Positions 8,867 through 17,836 of a stretch of 64,000 nucleotides of DNA are shown here, piece after piece. Origin of the DNA: an uncultured Pelagibacteraceae bacterium (GTDB lineage Bacteria; Pseudomonadota; Alphaproteobacteria; Pelagibacterales; Pelagibacteraceae); the NCBI GenBank assembly GCA_902598125.1, contig CACKAJ010000001.1, positions 62,001 through 126,000 of the forward strand, read 5' to 3'. The translations under genes and the position numbers were made by a program. The number at the start of each line of letters is the position of its first letter. Positions within the stretch are counted from its first letter, which is position 1. The notes beneath the pieces are model-generated. The model made no database searches and had not been told where the DNA came from. It saw only the letters and a program-made list of their open reading frames with translations.

Positions 8867-9315
8867 TTTCTATCTACTATAGTTGCTGACCACTCTGCAT
8901 TAGCCATTCTTTTTCCGTCAACTTTTGCAATTCCTTTATATTTCCATACTCTTCCATGGGATCTTATGGCTTCTATTTCTAAATGCAATTCACAATCTGG
9001 TATTACAGGGTTTCTGAATTTAGCTTTATCAACCCCCATTAAATAAACTAATTTATTTGCATATTGTTTAGGATCAATTCCATGGGCTGTTAATGCAGCA
9101 GCTGCTTGACCAAAAGCTTCGACAATTAAAACTCCTGGCATTACAGGTTGGTCTGGGAAATGACCTTGAACATAAAATCCATTTTTTTTTACATACATGA
9201 TTGCTGTTGCAGATTTTAGTGGAACAATATTAATCAACTTATCAATAAGCAACATTGGTTCTCTATGTGGTAATAAAGCTTCGATTGCTTTTTTATCTAA
9301 TTCTGTTTTACTCAT
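8863..9315 (-). CDS. fabZ: 3-hydroxyacyl-ACP dehydratase FabZ
   Basis: Dehydrates 3-hydroxyacyl-ACP in fatty-acid synthesis. It competes with LpxA and LpxD for the same acyl-ACP, which explains the conserved operon position between them. A hot-dog fold of 150 residues. PHREPMLLID near the N-terminus and GHFPDQPVMPG are family marks. H52 and E66 are the expected catalytic pair. Overlaps lpxA by 4 and lpxD by 8 bases. Confidence 0.97.
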   Translation of the reverse strand: MSKTELDKKAIEALLPHREPMLLIDKLINIVPLKSATAIMYVKKNGFYVQGHFPDQPVMPGVLIVEAFGQAAAALTAHGIDPKQYANKLVYLMGVDKAKFRNPVIPDCELHLEIEAIRSHGRVWKYKGIAKVDGKRMANAEWSATIVDRK

Positions 9316-10282
9316 TATTATTTTTGCTCTTTTTGAGGAAATCTTTTATTGAGACTGCAGGGTAACCCATCACTATCTGATTATCCTTTATATCTTTGAC
9401 AACTCCACTTCCTCCTCCAATTTTAACATTATTACCTATCTTTAAATGTCCAGAAATACCTGCCTGTCCCCCTATAGATACATTGTCACCAATGGAGGTA
9501 CTGCCAGCAAATCCTACTTGACCAGCAATCATGCAATTAGATCCAATTTCAACGTTGTGTGCAATATGAACTTGATTGTCTAAATAAGTATTTTTTCCAA
9601 TTTGAGTATCATTAACAGAACCTCTGTCAATTGTGCAGCCTGAAGCGATTTCTACATCATCTTGTAATATAACTTTGCCAATGTGTGGAAATTTAATGTT
9701 TTTGTTTTTTATTGGAATAAAACCAAAACCTTTTTGACCAATTTTACAACAATCTTGTATCATTACCCTGTCCCCAATAATTGAATTTTTAATCACAGAA
9801 CTAGAACCTATTATACAATCTTTACCAATTACTACATTGCTTTCGATAATAGTATTAGAGCCTATTTGCGAATTTTTACCAATTTTAACATTTTTACCAA
9901 TTAAAACATTATTTCCAAATTTAACAGATTTATATTTAAGGTCTTGGGCATTTTTTAAAGCTAAATCTGGATAATCTACATCAGCATTGGGATAAATTTT
10001 CTTTAATACAGACGCTAATTCAAATAAAACATTAACTACTATAATTTTTTCAACATGCTTTGGTAAATATCGCTCAAGTTTTTTTGTAGTTATACAAAAT
10101 GAACCTGCTGTTTTTTCAGCTAATGTCTTATATTTAATATTATCAAAGAAAGTTAAATCATTTTTTTTTGCAATTTGTAAAGGCTTTACATCGTTAATAA
10201 GTGATGATTTTTTAATTTTAAGTTTTGGATAAATGTCTGTTATTTTGAGTTTTTTTTTTAAAAAAAAAAAATTTGATTTCAT
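9308..10282 (-). CDS. lpxD: UDP-3-O-acylglucosamine N-acyltransferase LpxD
   Basis: Third lipid A step: N-acylates UDP-3-O-acyl-GlcN. The N-terminal UDP-binding domain is followed by many hexapeptide-repeat coils. The catalytic His lies in VHIAHNVEIG, and PHIGKVILQDDVEI is the typical central stretch. I start it at ATG 10282; the frame could also open at a TTG one codon earlier. It is 3-6 bases below the skp stop. The first 30 residues are poorly conserved and Lys-rich. Confidence 0.96.
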   Translation of the reverse strand: MKSNFFFLKKKLKITDIYPKLKIKKSSLINDVKPLQIAKKNDLTFFDNIKYKTLAEKTAGSFCITTKKLERYLPKHVEKIIVVNVLFELASVLKKIYPNADVDYPDLALKNAQDLKYKSVKFGNNVLIGKNVKIGKNSQIGSNTIIESNVVIGKDCIIGSSSVIKNSIIGDRVMIQDCCKIGQKGFGFIPIKNKNIKFPHIGKVILQDDVEIASGCTIDRGSVNDTQIGKNTYLDNQVHIAHNVEIGSNCMIAGQVGFAGSTSIGDNVSIGGQAGISGHLKIGNNVKIGGGSGVVKDIKDNQIVMGYPAVSIKDFLKKSKNNNE

Positions 10283-10288
10283 CAAAAA

Positions 10289-10804
10289 TTAATCAAGTTT
10301 AATAGTTTTCAGTTTCTTGTTTAATTGGTCAATTATTTCTTTTGTTATATCTAAATTTTCATCAGCAAGTAATATGCTTTTTTTATCTACGACCATTCTT
10401 ATATTTTTCTCTTTCATATAATTTTTTACGATAGGATTAAGGTTTTTTAAAAGAGTTTTTTTGGCTTCAGCTCTTTGTTTAGCTACTGATTGTAAAAGAT
10501 TGTTTCTCTCATTTTGTAAGGCAGAAACTTTTTTTCTTAGTTCAGAGACCTTATTTTTATATTCCTCGTTAGATATAACTTTTTTCTGCTGAATAATCTT
10601 TTTTTCTTCATCCAAAATTTTTTTCTCTTTTTCTTTAATTCTTTTAAAACCAGTATCTAATTTTTTTTTTAAAAAATTTTGAGCTTTTTTACCAGCATCA
10701 CTCTCATTTAAAATTAGCTTAAAATCTAAAAAATATGGGCTATCAGCTGAGAGTATTGAGGAGTTTAAGATTATAAATAGAAAAATAAAAAAAAATTTTT
10801 TCAT
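10289..10804 (-). CDS. skp: OmpH/Skp-family periplasmic chaperone
   Basis: Holds unfolded outer-membrane proteins on their way to BamA. The 171-residue product has a signal peptide (residues 1-20, ending ILSADS). A long Lys/Glu-rich coiled coil (about 40-130) would form the tentacles, and the short C-terminal beta region contains MVVDKKSILLAD. It lies 5 bases after bamA, as in most proteobacteria, so chaperone and receptor are co-expressed. Confidence 0.92.
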   Translation of the reverse strand: MKKFFFIFLFIILNSSILSADSPYFLDFKLILNESDAGKKAQNFLKKKLDTGFKRIKEKEKKILDEEKKIIQQKKVISNEEYKNKVSELRKKVSALQNERNNLLQSVAKQRAEAKKTLLKNLNPIVKNYMKEKNIRMVVDKKSILLADENLDITKEIIDQLNKKLKTIKLD

Positions 10805-10809
10805 AATTT

Positions 10810-13041
10810 TTAAAAAGTTGTACCTAATTGAAAGCTAAAGCTTTGCGTTTCGTCAGTATCGGCTTTTGTAAGATCTTGGGCAAAAATAAAAGATATAGGT
10901 CCTATTGGAGAGAGCCAATTGATGTTCAACCCGGTAGATGATCTAATCTCATTGCTGTCATCAATTGAACTAGAGTAATCAACTCCCCAAACATTTGCAA
11001 TATCAACAAATATTACCGCGTCTGCATTATAATCTTCTGGTATCAGATTAGGTAAACTTGTTTCTAAATTAACTGCTGCAGCATAATTTCCTCCAACATG
11101 ATCTGTTCCATCAACTGGGCCAACTTTTCCCCTTTCAAAACCCCTTAATCGTTTTTCTGAAATAAACCTTCTTTTGCTCAACCTTACGTCATCGTCTCCG
11201 ATTCCGTTAATAGCTGATAAGTAAAGTTTTGCTGATCCAACTAGATCCTCTGTTAAAGATTTATATAAACTTCCCGATATAGTATTACCTATAAATTTTT
11301 TATCTGCATAAACTGGTAGGGTTTGACTGAACGAAGTAATTGAACCACTAGTTGGCATAAAAACTCTATCTCTTAAATCGTAATTTAATCCATAATTTGT
11401 TGTTAACTCACTAAAACTACCCTCTTGTTTTTTTAGGGATGCTGAGGCGCTACTTTCAGTTTTTAAATCATCATAACTTGCGTTCAACCCTAAGGAAACT
11501 CTGAGATCTTTATATTGTTCAAATCCAGTTCCAATCCCTGCTGAGTAAACAGAATTTTCATAACCTTGGTTTGGTTTATCATTTCTTTCACTAGCGATAG
11601 AATAATTTATTGAGTTTCCCAAAAAATCATAGTTCGGATCCGTAAATCTTAAAAAACCAGATAATGATTCTTCGTCCACTTCAACATCTAATGCTAAAGA
11701 TTTTCCCTCACCCATCCAGTTATTTTCTTTAATTCCAAAAGCTAAAGTTCCACCAGATGTACCTATACCCGCACCAGCACTAATCTCACCTGTGGATTGT
11801 TCTTCAACATTTATATCTATAATTTTCAGATTATTTTGATCACCGTCAGAAACCTCATAAGTAACATCTTTAAATATTCCTCTTGCTTTAATTTCAGCGA
11901 TTGATTTTTCTAGATTAATATTTGTTAAAGGATCACCCTCGTCCAATATAAGTTCACCTCTAATAACCTCTTCATTAGTTGTATTATTACCAGTTATGTT
12001 AATTCTTTGAATAAGACTTTTTTCTCCCTCGTAAATATTAAAAACAATATTTATTTGATCATCCTCAATAATTTCTTGAACATTATGTTCAACGAATTGT
12101 AAATTATTATCATCAATTAGAGTATCAATTTCATCTAAAAGTTTTTTTACTTTAAATGGAGAATAATAATCACCAATGTAAGATTGATAGACCTTGTTTA
12201 GTTTAAAGAAAATGTCTTTATCAAAAACTTTATCTACATTTGTAGATATTTTATTTATTGTAAATCTCGTACCCTCTTCAACTGAATAGATAATTTCAGC
12301 ATCTCCTGTCTGATTTATCTTTGCAATATTCGAATTAACTTTTATATTATAAAAACCAATAGATTTGTAATAATTTATTAGAAGTCTTCTATCGAGATTA
12401 ATCAAATTTTCACTAAAGTTAGTATTTTTTGACAATACTTTCCAAAATTTCGACTCTTCGCTAGCTATCACATCTCTAAGTCTTTTTGATCTGACAAATT
12501 TATTTCCAATAAATTTAATTGAAGAAATTTTTGTTTTTTCTCCACGATTAATTTCAAAAAGCAAGTCTACAGTTTTATCATCTAAAGTATTAACCTTAGA
12601 CTCAACTTCAGCAGAATTATATCCTAAAGATGAATATATCTTTTTTATCAGCTCAATGTCTTTTATCAAGAAGGCTTTATTAAAAGATTTTTTTTCTTTT
12701 AATTTAATTAATTTTTTTATTTCTGCCTCGTAACTTTTTCTTTTTTCACCAACTATGATTAACTGATTAATTACTGGATATTCTTTTACTTTTATTTGTA
12801 AAATATTATTTTTAATACTTAAATTAACATTTTCAAAAAATTCTGTTGAATAAAGATTATTTGTTATTTTATTTAAATCGATTTCAGAATAGTTTTTATT
12901 AATTTCAATTTCACCGTAAACTTTGATTGTTTCCTCTGAAATCCTATTATTGCCTTCTATTGAAATCTTTTTAACCACTTCAGCATTTAAGCTGGAAAAA
13001 GAAATAACATAGAATATAAAAATGAAGATTTTTTTTAACAT
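10810..13041 (-). CDS. bamA: Outer-membrane assembly factor BamA (Omp85)
   Basis: Central subunit of the BAM machine that inserts beta-barrel proteins into the outer membrane. It is 743 residues. A signal peptide (1-20) precedes a run of POTRA domains (about 22-410). The first has KISIEGNNRISEETI and later ones have IRGELI-type ends (VIRGELILDEGDPL). A C-terminal barrel of about 330 residues follows. The barrel carries the conserved lid-lock motif RGFERG and ends in an aromatic residue (GTTF), the C-terminal signal of outer-membrane barrels. It lies directly after dxr with a 5-base gap; the protease gene rseP that usually lies between them is missing here. Confidence 0.97.
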   Translation of the reverse strand: MLKKIFIFIFYVISFSSLNAEVVKKISIEGNNRISEETIKVYGEIEINKNYSEIDLNKITNNLYSTEFFENVNLSIKNNILQIKVKEYPVINQLIIVGEKRKSYEAEIKKLIKLKEKKSFNKAFLIKDIELIKKIYSSLGYNSAEVESKVNTLDDKTVDLLFEINRGEKTKISSIKFIGNKFVRSKRLRDVIASEESKFWKVLSKNTNFSENLINLDRRLLINYYKSIGFYNIKVNSNIAKINQTGDAEIIYSVEEGTRFTINKISTNVDKVFDKDIFFKLNKVYQSYIGDYYSPFKVKKLLDEIDTLIDDNNLQFVEHNVQEIIEDDQINIVFNIYEGEKSLIQRINITGNNTTNEEVIRGELILDEGDPLTNINLEKSIAEIKARGIFKDVTYEVSDGDQNNLKIIDINVEEQSTGEISAGAGIGTSGGTLAFGIKENNWMGEGKSLALDVEVDEESLSGFLRFTDPNYDFLGNSINYSIASERNDKPNQGYENSVYSAGIGTGFEQYKDLRVSLGLNASYDDLKTESSASASLKKQEGSFSELTTNYGLNYDLRDRVFMPTSGSITSFSQTLPVYADKKFIGNTISGSLYKSLTEDLVGSAKLYLSAINGIGDDDVRLSKRRFISEKRLRGFERGKVGPVDGTDHVGGNYAAAVNLETSLPNLIPEDYNADAVIFVDIANVWGVDYSSSIDDSNEIRSSTGLNINWLSPIGPISFIFAQDLTKADTDETQSFSFQLGTTF

Positions 13042-13046
13042 TTGAT

Positions 13047-14198
13047 TTAAAATTTTTTAATAATATTTTCTCTTGCCCATTTATCTATTTTTATAATTTC
13101 GTTGATATTTTTAGGTCTCTTTATAGCATATTTCTTATAATTACTATCTCTATGAATCTTCATAATGGTTTTAGAAATGCCCAAAAAAGGTATCTTTTTT
13201 TGCAAAAATTGATCAACTAATATTTCATTAGCTGCATTATAAATAATTGCAGATGACGGAAGTTCATTTATTTTTGTTTTGATTTTAATTAAAGGAAATA
13301 TTTTATTACTTACTTTTTTAAAATTTAAGGTGTTTATTTTATTTTTAAATTTGGTTTTATAAAAATTTTTTATTTCTAAATTATTTTCAAAAATTGCGTT
13401 AGCTAATGGAATAATCATTGATGTTTCATGATATATGAATTTTTTTAAACCGTTTTTCAATTCAATAATGGCATGAACTAAAGATTCCGGATGAATTATA
13501 ATTTCTAATTTATTATTGGAAATATTGAATAACTTTTCAGCTTCAGCTATTTCAAAAATTTTATTCATTAATGTAGCAGAGTCTACTGAAATTTTTTTAC
13601 CCATTTTCCATTTTGGATGTTTAAGAGCATCCTTAGGTTTTATTTTTTTAAATTGATTTTTTTTAAAATTTAAAAATGGGCCACCTGATGCAGTAATAAA
13701 AATTTTTTTTATTTGATCTAATTTCTCATTATTTATAAGTTTGAAAATTGAATAATGCTCTGAGTCAACAGGTATAATTTTTGTATTGTATTTTAAAGCA
13801 CTTAATTTTAGTATATTCCATCCACAAATAACGGACTCTTTATTAGCAACTAAAAGTTTTTTACTCGTTTTAACTGCTAAAAGTGTTGGTTTAAGGCCAG
13901 CTATACCAGGTATTGCAGATATGGTTATATCTGTTTTATAAAAATTTTTTAAGTCGTAATTATTTAAAATTTTAATTTTTTTATTTTTAAATTTTTTTTT
14001 TATTTTTTTAAAAATTTTATTGTTATTAATAAAAAAAACTTTTGGTTTATATCTTAAAATTTGTTTACAAATAAGTTTATAATTTTTATTTGCTGAAAGA
14101 TAATTTACATCAAAAAAATTTTTTTTTTTATCTATAATGCTCAATGACGATAATCCTATTGAACCAGTTGAACCTAAAATAGAAATTGTTTTTTTCAT
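13047..14198 (-). CDS. dxr: 1-deoxy-D-xylulose 5-phosphate reductoisomerase
   Basis: Second MEP-pathway step, making methylerythritol phosphate for isoprenoids, including the undecaprenyl chain made by the nearby UppS. 383 residues. N-terminal NADPH site is GSTGSIGLSSL. The catalytic metal site and loop are seen in PVDSEHYSIF, TASGGPF and the WKMGKKISVDSATLMNK stretch. C-terminal helical domain is present. One base separates it from cdsA upstream. Confidence 0.97.
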   Translation of the reverse strand: MKKTISILGSTGSIGLSSLSIIDKKKNFFDVNYLSANKNYKLICKQILRYKPKVFFINNNKIFKKIKKKFKNKKIKILNNYDLKNFYKTDITISAIPGIAGLKPTLLAVKTSKKLLVANKESVICGWNILKLSALKYNTKIIPVDSEHYSIFKLINNEKLDQIKKIFITASGGPFLNFKKNQFKKIKPKDALKHPKWKMGKKISVDSATLMNKIFEIAEAEKLFNISNNKLEIIIHPESLVHAIIELKNGLKKFIYHETSMIIPLANAIFENNLEIKNFYKTKFKNKINTLNFKKVSNKIFPLIKIKTKINELPSSAIIYNAANEILVDQFLQKKIPFLGISKTIMKIHRDSNYKKYAIKRPKNINEIIKIDKWARENIIKKF

Positions 14199-14849
14199 CT
14201 AATTAATTATGGTTAAAGATAAAAATCCCATAGGTATACCCAATAAAATACCGTCTATTCTATCTAAAACTCCTCCATGTCCTGGTAAAAAATTTCCAGT
14301 GTCCTTAACTTTTGCCTTTCTTTTAATAAGAGAAAATAAAAGATCTCCTAATTGACAGCTTATCGATGTGATAATTGCAATTAGAGGAATATTAAAATCA
14401 AATTTGCTTGTAAAAAAAAAAATAGAAATTGAAAAAATAATCGCTGAAAATATTAATGATCCGAATACTCCAGAATAAGTTTTATTGGGACTTATTTTAG
14501 TAAGTTTAGGACCCTTAAATAAATTTCCAAATATGAAACCGCCTATGTCTGAAGCTACACAACTTAATAATAATGAGAATAGAATAATCTTTAATTGTAA
14601 AAAATTACTGAAATAGAAAAATAATAAACAAAAAATAAAAATATAAACTATAAAGAGAAAATTTAAGGAAAAAAAACCAAATTGATTTTTAAAAATTTTT
14701 TTAGTTAAACTTAAAAATTCTAAAATTGATAAAATACCTAGTATCAACAAACCAAAAATTAAGATAAAATTATATCCAGCTATAAGAAAAGTGAATATTA
14801 ATAAACCCAATGAAGTATAAATTCTTTTTTTTAAGTTTCCTCTTTTCAT
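14199..14849 (-). CDS. cdsA: Phosphatidate cytidylyltransferase CdsA
   Basis: Makes CDP-diacylglycerol from CTP and phosphatidate for all phospholipid synthesis, in the inner membrane. The 216-residue protein is all membrane helices. The family signature near the C-terminus is seen as GDLLFSLIKRKAKVKDTG and PGHGGVLDRIDG. It is somewhat shorter than the roughly 270-residue family norm, mostly by loss at the N-terminal side. Start overlaps the uppS stop (ATGA). Confidence 0.94.
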   Translation of the reverse strand: MKRGNLKKRIYTSLGLLIFTFLIAGYNFILIFGLLILGILSILEFLSLTKKIFKNQFGFFSLNFLFIVYIFIFCLLFFYFSNFLQLKIILFSLLLSCVASDIGGFIFGNLFKGPKLTKISPNKTYSGVFGSLIFSAIIFSISIFFFTSKFDFNIPLIAIITSISCQLGDLLFSLIKRKAKVKDTGNFLPGHGGVLDRIDGILLGIPMGFLSLTIIN

Positions 14850-15514
14850 ATTTTTCCAAAATTTCTTTTAATTTTTTTATATTTTTCAATAATTCGCTTT
14901 AAATCTATTGGGCTAAAGTCTGGCCATAATTTTTTCAAAAAATATAACTCTGAATATGCTAACTGCCAAAGCATAAAATTGCTTAGTCTTTGATGACCAC
15001 CAGTCCTTATTAAAATCTCTGGATTAGGCATATTTTTAGTATAAAGATTTTTTTCAAAATTTTTCAAATTAATTTTTTTCTTTATATTTTTAAGTGAATG
15101 TAATATTTCATTTTTAGAACCATAATTAATAGCTAAATTCACTGTAATTTTTTTATTTTTACTAGTTAAATAAACTGTTTTATGTAGTGTTGATTTAATA
15201 TCTTTAGGTAATTTTTTATTCTCACCTAATATGTTAATTTTTATTCCTTCATTAACAATGCTTTTTATTTCTTTATCAAAATAATTTTGAATTAATTTAA
15301 ATAGAAATATTATTTCTTTTTTTGGACGTCTCCAATTTTCTGAGGAAAAAACATAAAAAGAAACTATAGGAATGTTTAATTTAATTGAATACTTTACGAT
15401 TTTTTTTACTGTTTCAACTCCCTTCAGATGGCCAAAATTTCTTCCTTTATTTCTCTTTTTTCCCCATCTACCATTCCCGTCCATGATAAAAGCTACATGG
15501 TTGAGTTTGTTCAT
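14846..15514 (-). CDS. uppS: Isoprenyl transferase (undecaprenyl diphosphate synthase type)
   Basis: Adds isoprene units in cis to make the C55 carrier lipid for peptidoglycan and polysaccharides. The catalytic Asp is D12 in IMDGNGRW. RNFGHLKG, FSSENWRRP and LIRTGGHQRLSNF are the other conserved blocks. At 222 residues it is slightly short but complete. ATGA overlaps join it to frr upstream and cdsA downstream. Confidence 0.96.
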   Translation of the reverse strand: MNKLNHVAFIMDGNGRWGKKRNKGRNFGHLKGVETVKKIVKYSIKLNIPIVSFYVFSSENWRRPKKEIIFLFKLIQNYFDKEIKSIVNEGIKINILGENKKLPKDIKSTLHKTVYLTSKNKKITVNLAINYGSKNEILHSLKNIKKKINLKNFEKNLYTKNMPNPEILIRTGGHQRLSNFMLWQLAYSELYFLKKLWPDFSPIDLKRIIEKYKKIKRNFGKI

Positions 15515-16071
15515 ATCTGGCTAATCTCTTTTTCTTTTTCTGTTAAAATTTTTTCTATATTTTCTATATTAGTATCGGTAAGTTTTTGAATATTTTTTTC
15601 ATAATTCTTATTTTCATCTTCTGATATTGTTTTTTCTTTAAGCTTTTTTTTTAATTCTTCATTTGCTTCTCGTCTAATATTTCTTATTGATATTTTTCCT
15701 TTTTCCCCCATGTTTTTAAGAACTTTTATCAAATCTTTTCTTCTTTCCTCTGTTAAATCTGGGATTCTTAATCTAATTATTTGACCGTCTATTTGAGGGT
15801 TTATACCTAATTCTGATTTTTGTATGGTGCTTTCAATTAAATTAGTATTAGCTTTATCCCATACTTGAATAGAAATTAATCTAGCTTCAGGAACGCTTAC
15901 TGTTGCTAATTGGTCTATAGGCATTAATTGCCCATAAACATCTATTTTAATTGTGTCTAACATGCTCGTGTTAGCTCTTCCTGTTCTTAATGTGGCTATA
16001 TCTTTTTTGAAAGATTGAATACTTTTATCCATCTTAGATGAATAATTTTTTTCATTGAACTCTGTGGTCAC
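15511..16071 (-). CDS. frr: Ribosome-recycling factor
   Basis: Splits post-termination ribosomes together with EF-G. 186 residues with the expected domain I helices; conserved LRTGRANTSMLD and VPEARLISIQVWD are visible. The start is GTG at 16071. A GAGGGAG-type ribosome-binding site sits about 8 bases upstream inside the end of tsf, which supports GTG over the later ATG at residue 14. Only 2 bases separate it from tsf, and the usual pyrH between tsf and frr is absent. Confidence 0.97.
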   Translation of the reverse strand: MTTEFNEKNYSSKMDKSIQSFKKDIATLRTGRANTSMLDTIKIDVYGQLMPIDQLATVSVPEARLISIQVWDKANTNLIESTIQKSELGINPQIDGQIIRLRIPDLTEERRKDLIKVLKNMGEKGKISIRNIRREANEELKKKLKEKTISEDENKNYEKNIQKLTDTNIENIEKILTEKEKEISQI

Positions 16072-16073
16072 TT

Positions 16074-16940
16074 TTAAACTCCCTCACCAACTTTATATCT
16101 AACAAAATCTAAAACTTGAAGAGGTTTATCTGATGAATTTTCTTTCAATACATCTAAAACCTTCTTTTTTGGATCCATTATCCATATTTGATTCAAAAGA
16201 GAGTTATCATTTAGAAATTTTGAAATTTTACCTTTAGAAATTTTTTCAGCCATTTCTGTGGGTTTGCCGGAATTAGTGATTTCAGCTTTAATTATTTCTA
16301 GTTCTTTATTTACGATACTCTTATCTATACTATCTTGATCAATAGCTAGAGGGTTAGAGGCGGCAATATGCATTGCAACTTTTGAACCGATATCATCATT
16401 TTTTCCTTTTGTGATCCCATCTAACTTTACTATTGAGATAATTTTACCTATCCCTTTTTCAATTGATGAGTGAACATATGAAAAGTTGCTTCCTTTTGAA
16501 TTATCAAAAAATTTTGCCCGTCTGATCGTAATTTTTTCTCCGATTTTTGCGATTAAATTAACTAAATTGTCTTTTACTAGTGATCCATTATTCATTTTAG
16601 TATCATTTAATTTTTTTATATTGCCTTTTGTTTTATAATTTAATTCTGAAAGCTCTTTGCAGAAATTTATAAAATCTTGATTTTTAGCTACAAAATCTGT
16701 TTCACTGTTAATTTCTATCAATGAAATCTGACCTTCAAATTCTTTTACCAACGCTAATCCCTCTGATGCTGTTCTGCTCATTTTTTTGGAAGCTTTAGCA
16801 ATACCTTTTTTTCTCAAAAATTCTATTGACTTTTCAATATCCCCTTTGGTTTCATCTAAAGCAACTTTGCAATCTTTGAAACCAACGCCAGTCATTTCTC
16901 TTAATTTTTTAATATTATCTAATAAATCTTTATTTGACAT
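16074..16940 (-). CDS. tsf: Translation elongation factor Ts
   Basis: Nucleotide-exchange factor for EF-Tu. 288 residues. N-terminal UBA-like domain is followed by the strongly conserved TGVGFKDCKVALDETKGD. The core has the EF-Tu-contacting stretch ETDFVAKNQDF and HIAASNPLAI. It follows rpsB by 18 bases in the same message, the universal rpsB-tsf arrangement, and so falls under the control of the rpsB leader. Confidence 0.97.
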   Translation of the reverse strand: MSNKDLLDNIKKLREMTGVGFKDCKVALDETKGDIEKSIEFLRKKGIAKASKKMSRTASEGLALVKEFEGQISLIEINSETDFVAKNQDFINFCKELSELNYKTKGNIKKLNDTKMNNGSLVKDNLVNLIAKIGEKITIRRAKFFDNSKGSNFSYVHSSIEKGIGKIISIVKLDGITKGKNDDIGSKVAMHIAASNPLAIDQDSIDKSIVNKELEIIKAEITNSGKPTEMAEKISKGKISKFLNDNSLLNQIWIMDPKKKVLDVLKENSSDKPLQVLDFVRYKVGEGV

Positions 16941-16958
16941 TGAGTTGATAATCTAAAA

Positions 16959-17717
16959 TTATTTTTCTTTTATTTTTGTTGTTACTTTTATCTTAGAAGT
17001 TTTTTCCTCTATTTTTTCCTCAGAACCTTTAATAAATTTTTCTGCATCTTTAATCGTATTCTTAATAAGCTCACAGTATAAATTTATAGATCTTCTAGCA
17101 TCGTCATTGCCTGGAATAGGAAAATCAATACCCGTAGGATCTGAGTTAGTATCTAAAACCGCTATGATAGGGATACCTAATTTCTTCGCCTCTGCAACAG
17201 CAAGGGACTCAATGTTTGTGTCTATAATAAATATTAGATCGGGAGTTTTTTTCATTTCAACTATTCCACCTAATGATCTTTGAAGTTTTTCTTTTTCTTT
17301 TCCAAATTTAAGTATCTCTTTTTTTGTAAAACCAATATTTTCTTTGGAAAGTTGATCGTTTAGTTTTCTTAATCTTTTTATTGAATTTTGTATCGTATTC
17401 CAATTTGTAAGCATACCTCCCAACCATCTGTAATTGACGTAATACTGATTTGTAACTTTAGCTAATTCGCTTATCTGTTCTGATGCTTGTTTTTTTGTTG
17501 ACACGACTAATAATTTTCCTCCACTAGCAATTACTTTATGTAATTGAACTAAAGCGTTTTTAAGAAAATCTACAGTTTGTGTTAGATCTATAATATGAAT
17601 TGAATTCTTCTCTCCAAAAATATATTTCTTCATTTTTGGATTCCATCTTAATGTTTTATGGCCAAGATGTACGCCAGCTTCTAAAAGTTGCTTTATATCT
17701 ACTTTTGGTACGTTCAT
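16959..17717 (-). CDS. rpsB: 30S ribosomal protein S2
   Basis: Structural protein of the small subunit. 252 residues. [29 protein letters not shown] and PDLIFIIDT are signature blocks. The Lys/Glu-rich C-terminal tail is typical of alphaproteobacteria. The 119-base upstream gap holds a structured leader (17725-17788) ending close to the start codon, so expression is probably under feedback control by S2, as known for rpsB in other bacteria. Confidence 0.98.
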   Translation of the reverse strand: MNVPKVDIKQLLEAGVHLGHKTLRWNPKMKKYIFGEKNSIHIIDLTQTVDFLKNALVQLHKVIASGGKLLVVSTKKQASEQISELAKVTNQYYVNYRWLGGMLTNWNTIQNSIKRLRKLNDQLSKENIGFTKKEILKFGKEKEKLQRSLGGIVEMKKTPDLIFIIDTNIESLAVAEAKKLGIPIIAVLDTNSDPTGIDFPIPGNDDARRSINLYCELIKNTIKDAEKFIKGSEEKIEEKTSKIKVTTKIKEK

Positions 17718-17724
17718 ATTTTTT

Positions 17725-17788
17725 CCGGTTAATCCACCACAGTAATTCCAAATTAATGGACCGGTAGGGCAATGCCCTTGTAACTGTG
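17725..17788 (-). ncRNA. Structured rpsB mRNA leader with predicted pseudoknot (S2 autoregulation candidate)
   Basis: Read on the minus strand, the 5' UTR of rpsB folds by eye as follows. Helix a pairs CACAGT (17783-17788) with ACTGTG (17738-17743). Inside it is a perfect hairpin AGGGC-ATT-GCCCT (17766-17778) and a small TCCA/TGGA hairpin (17747-17760). CCGGT (17760-17764) pairs with ACCGG (17725-17729), which lies outside helix a, so the last pairing is a pseudoknot. The ACCGG strand and the adjacent GGA lie 7-12 bases before the ATG, so forming the pseudoknot would hide the ribosome-binding region. This is the logic of ribosomal-protein leaders. The pairings are visible in the sequence; regulation by S2 is inference. 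I recall reports of rpsB leader RNAs in this bacterial group but cannot confirm that this is the same motif. Confidence 0.65.
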
Positions 17789-17836
17789 TGCGAAATTATC
17801 ATCACATATATACAAACGAATTAAAAAATCAACCTT

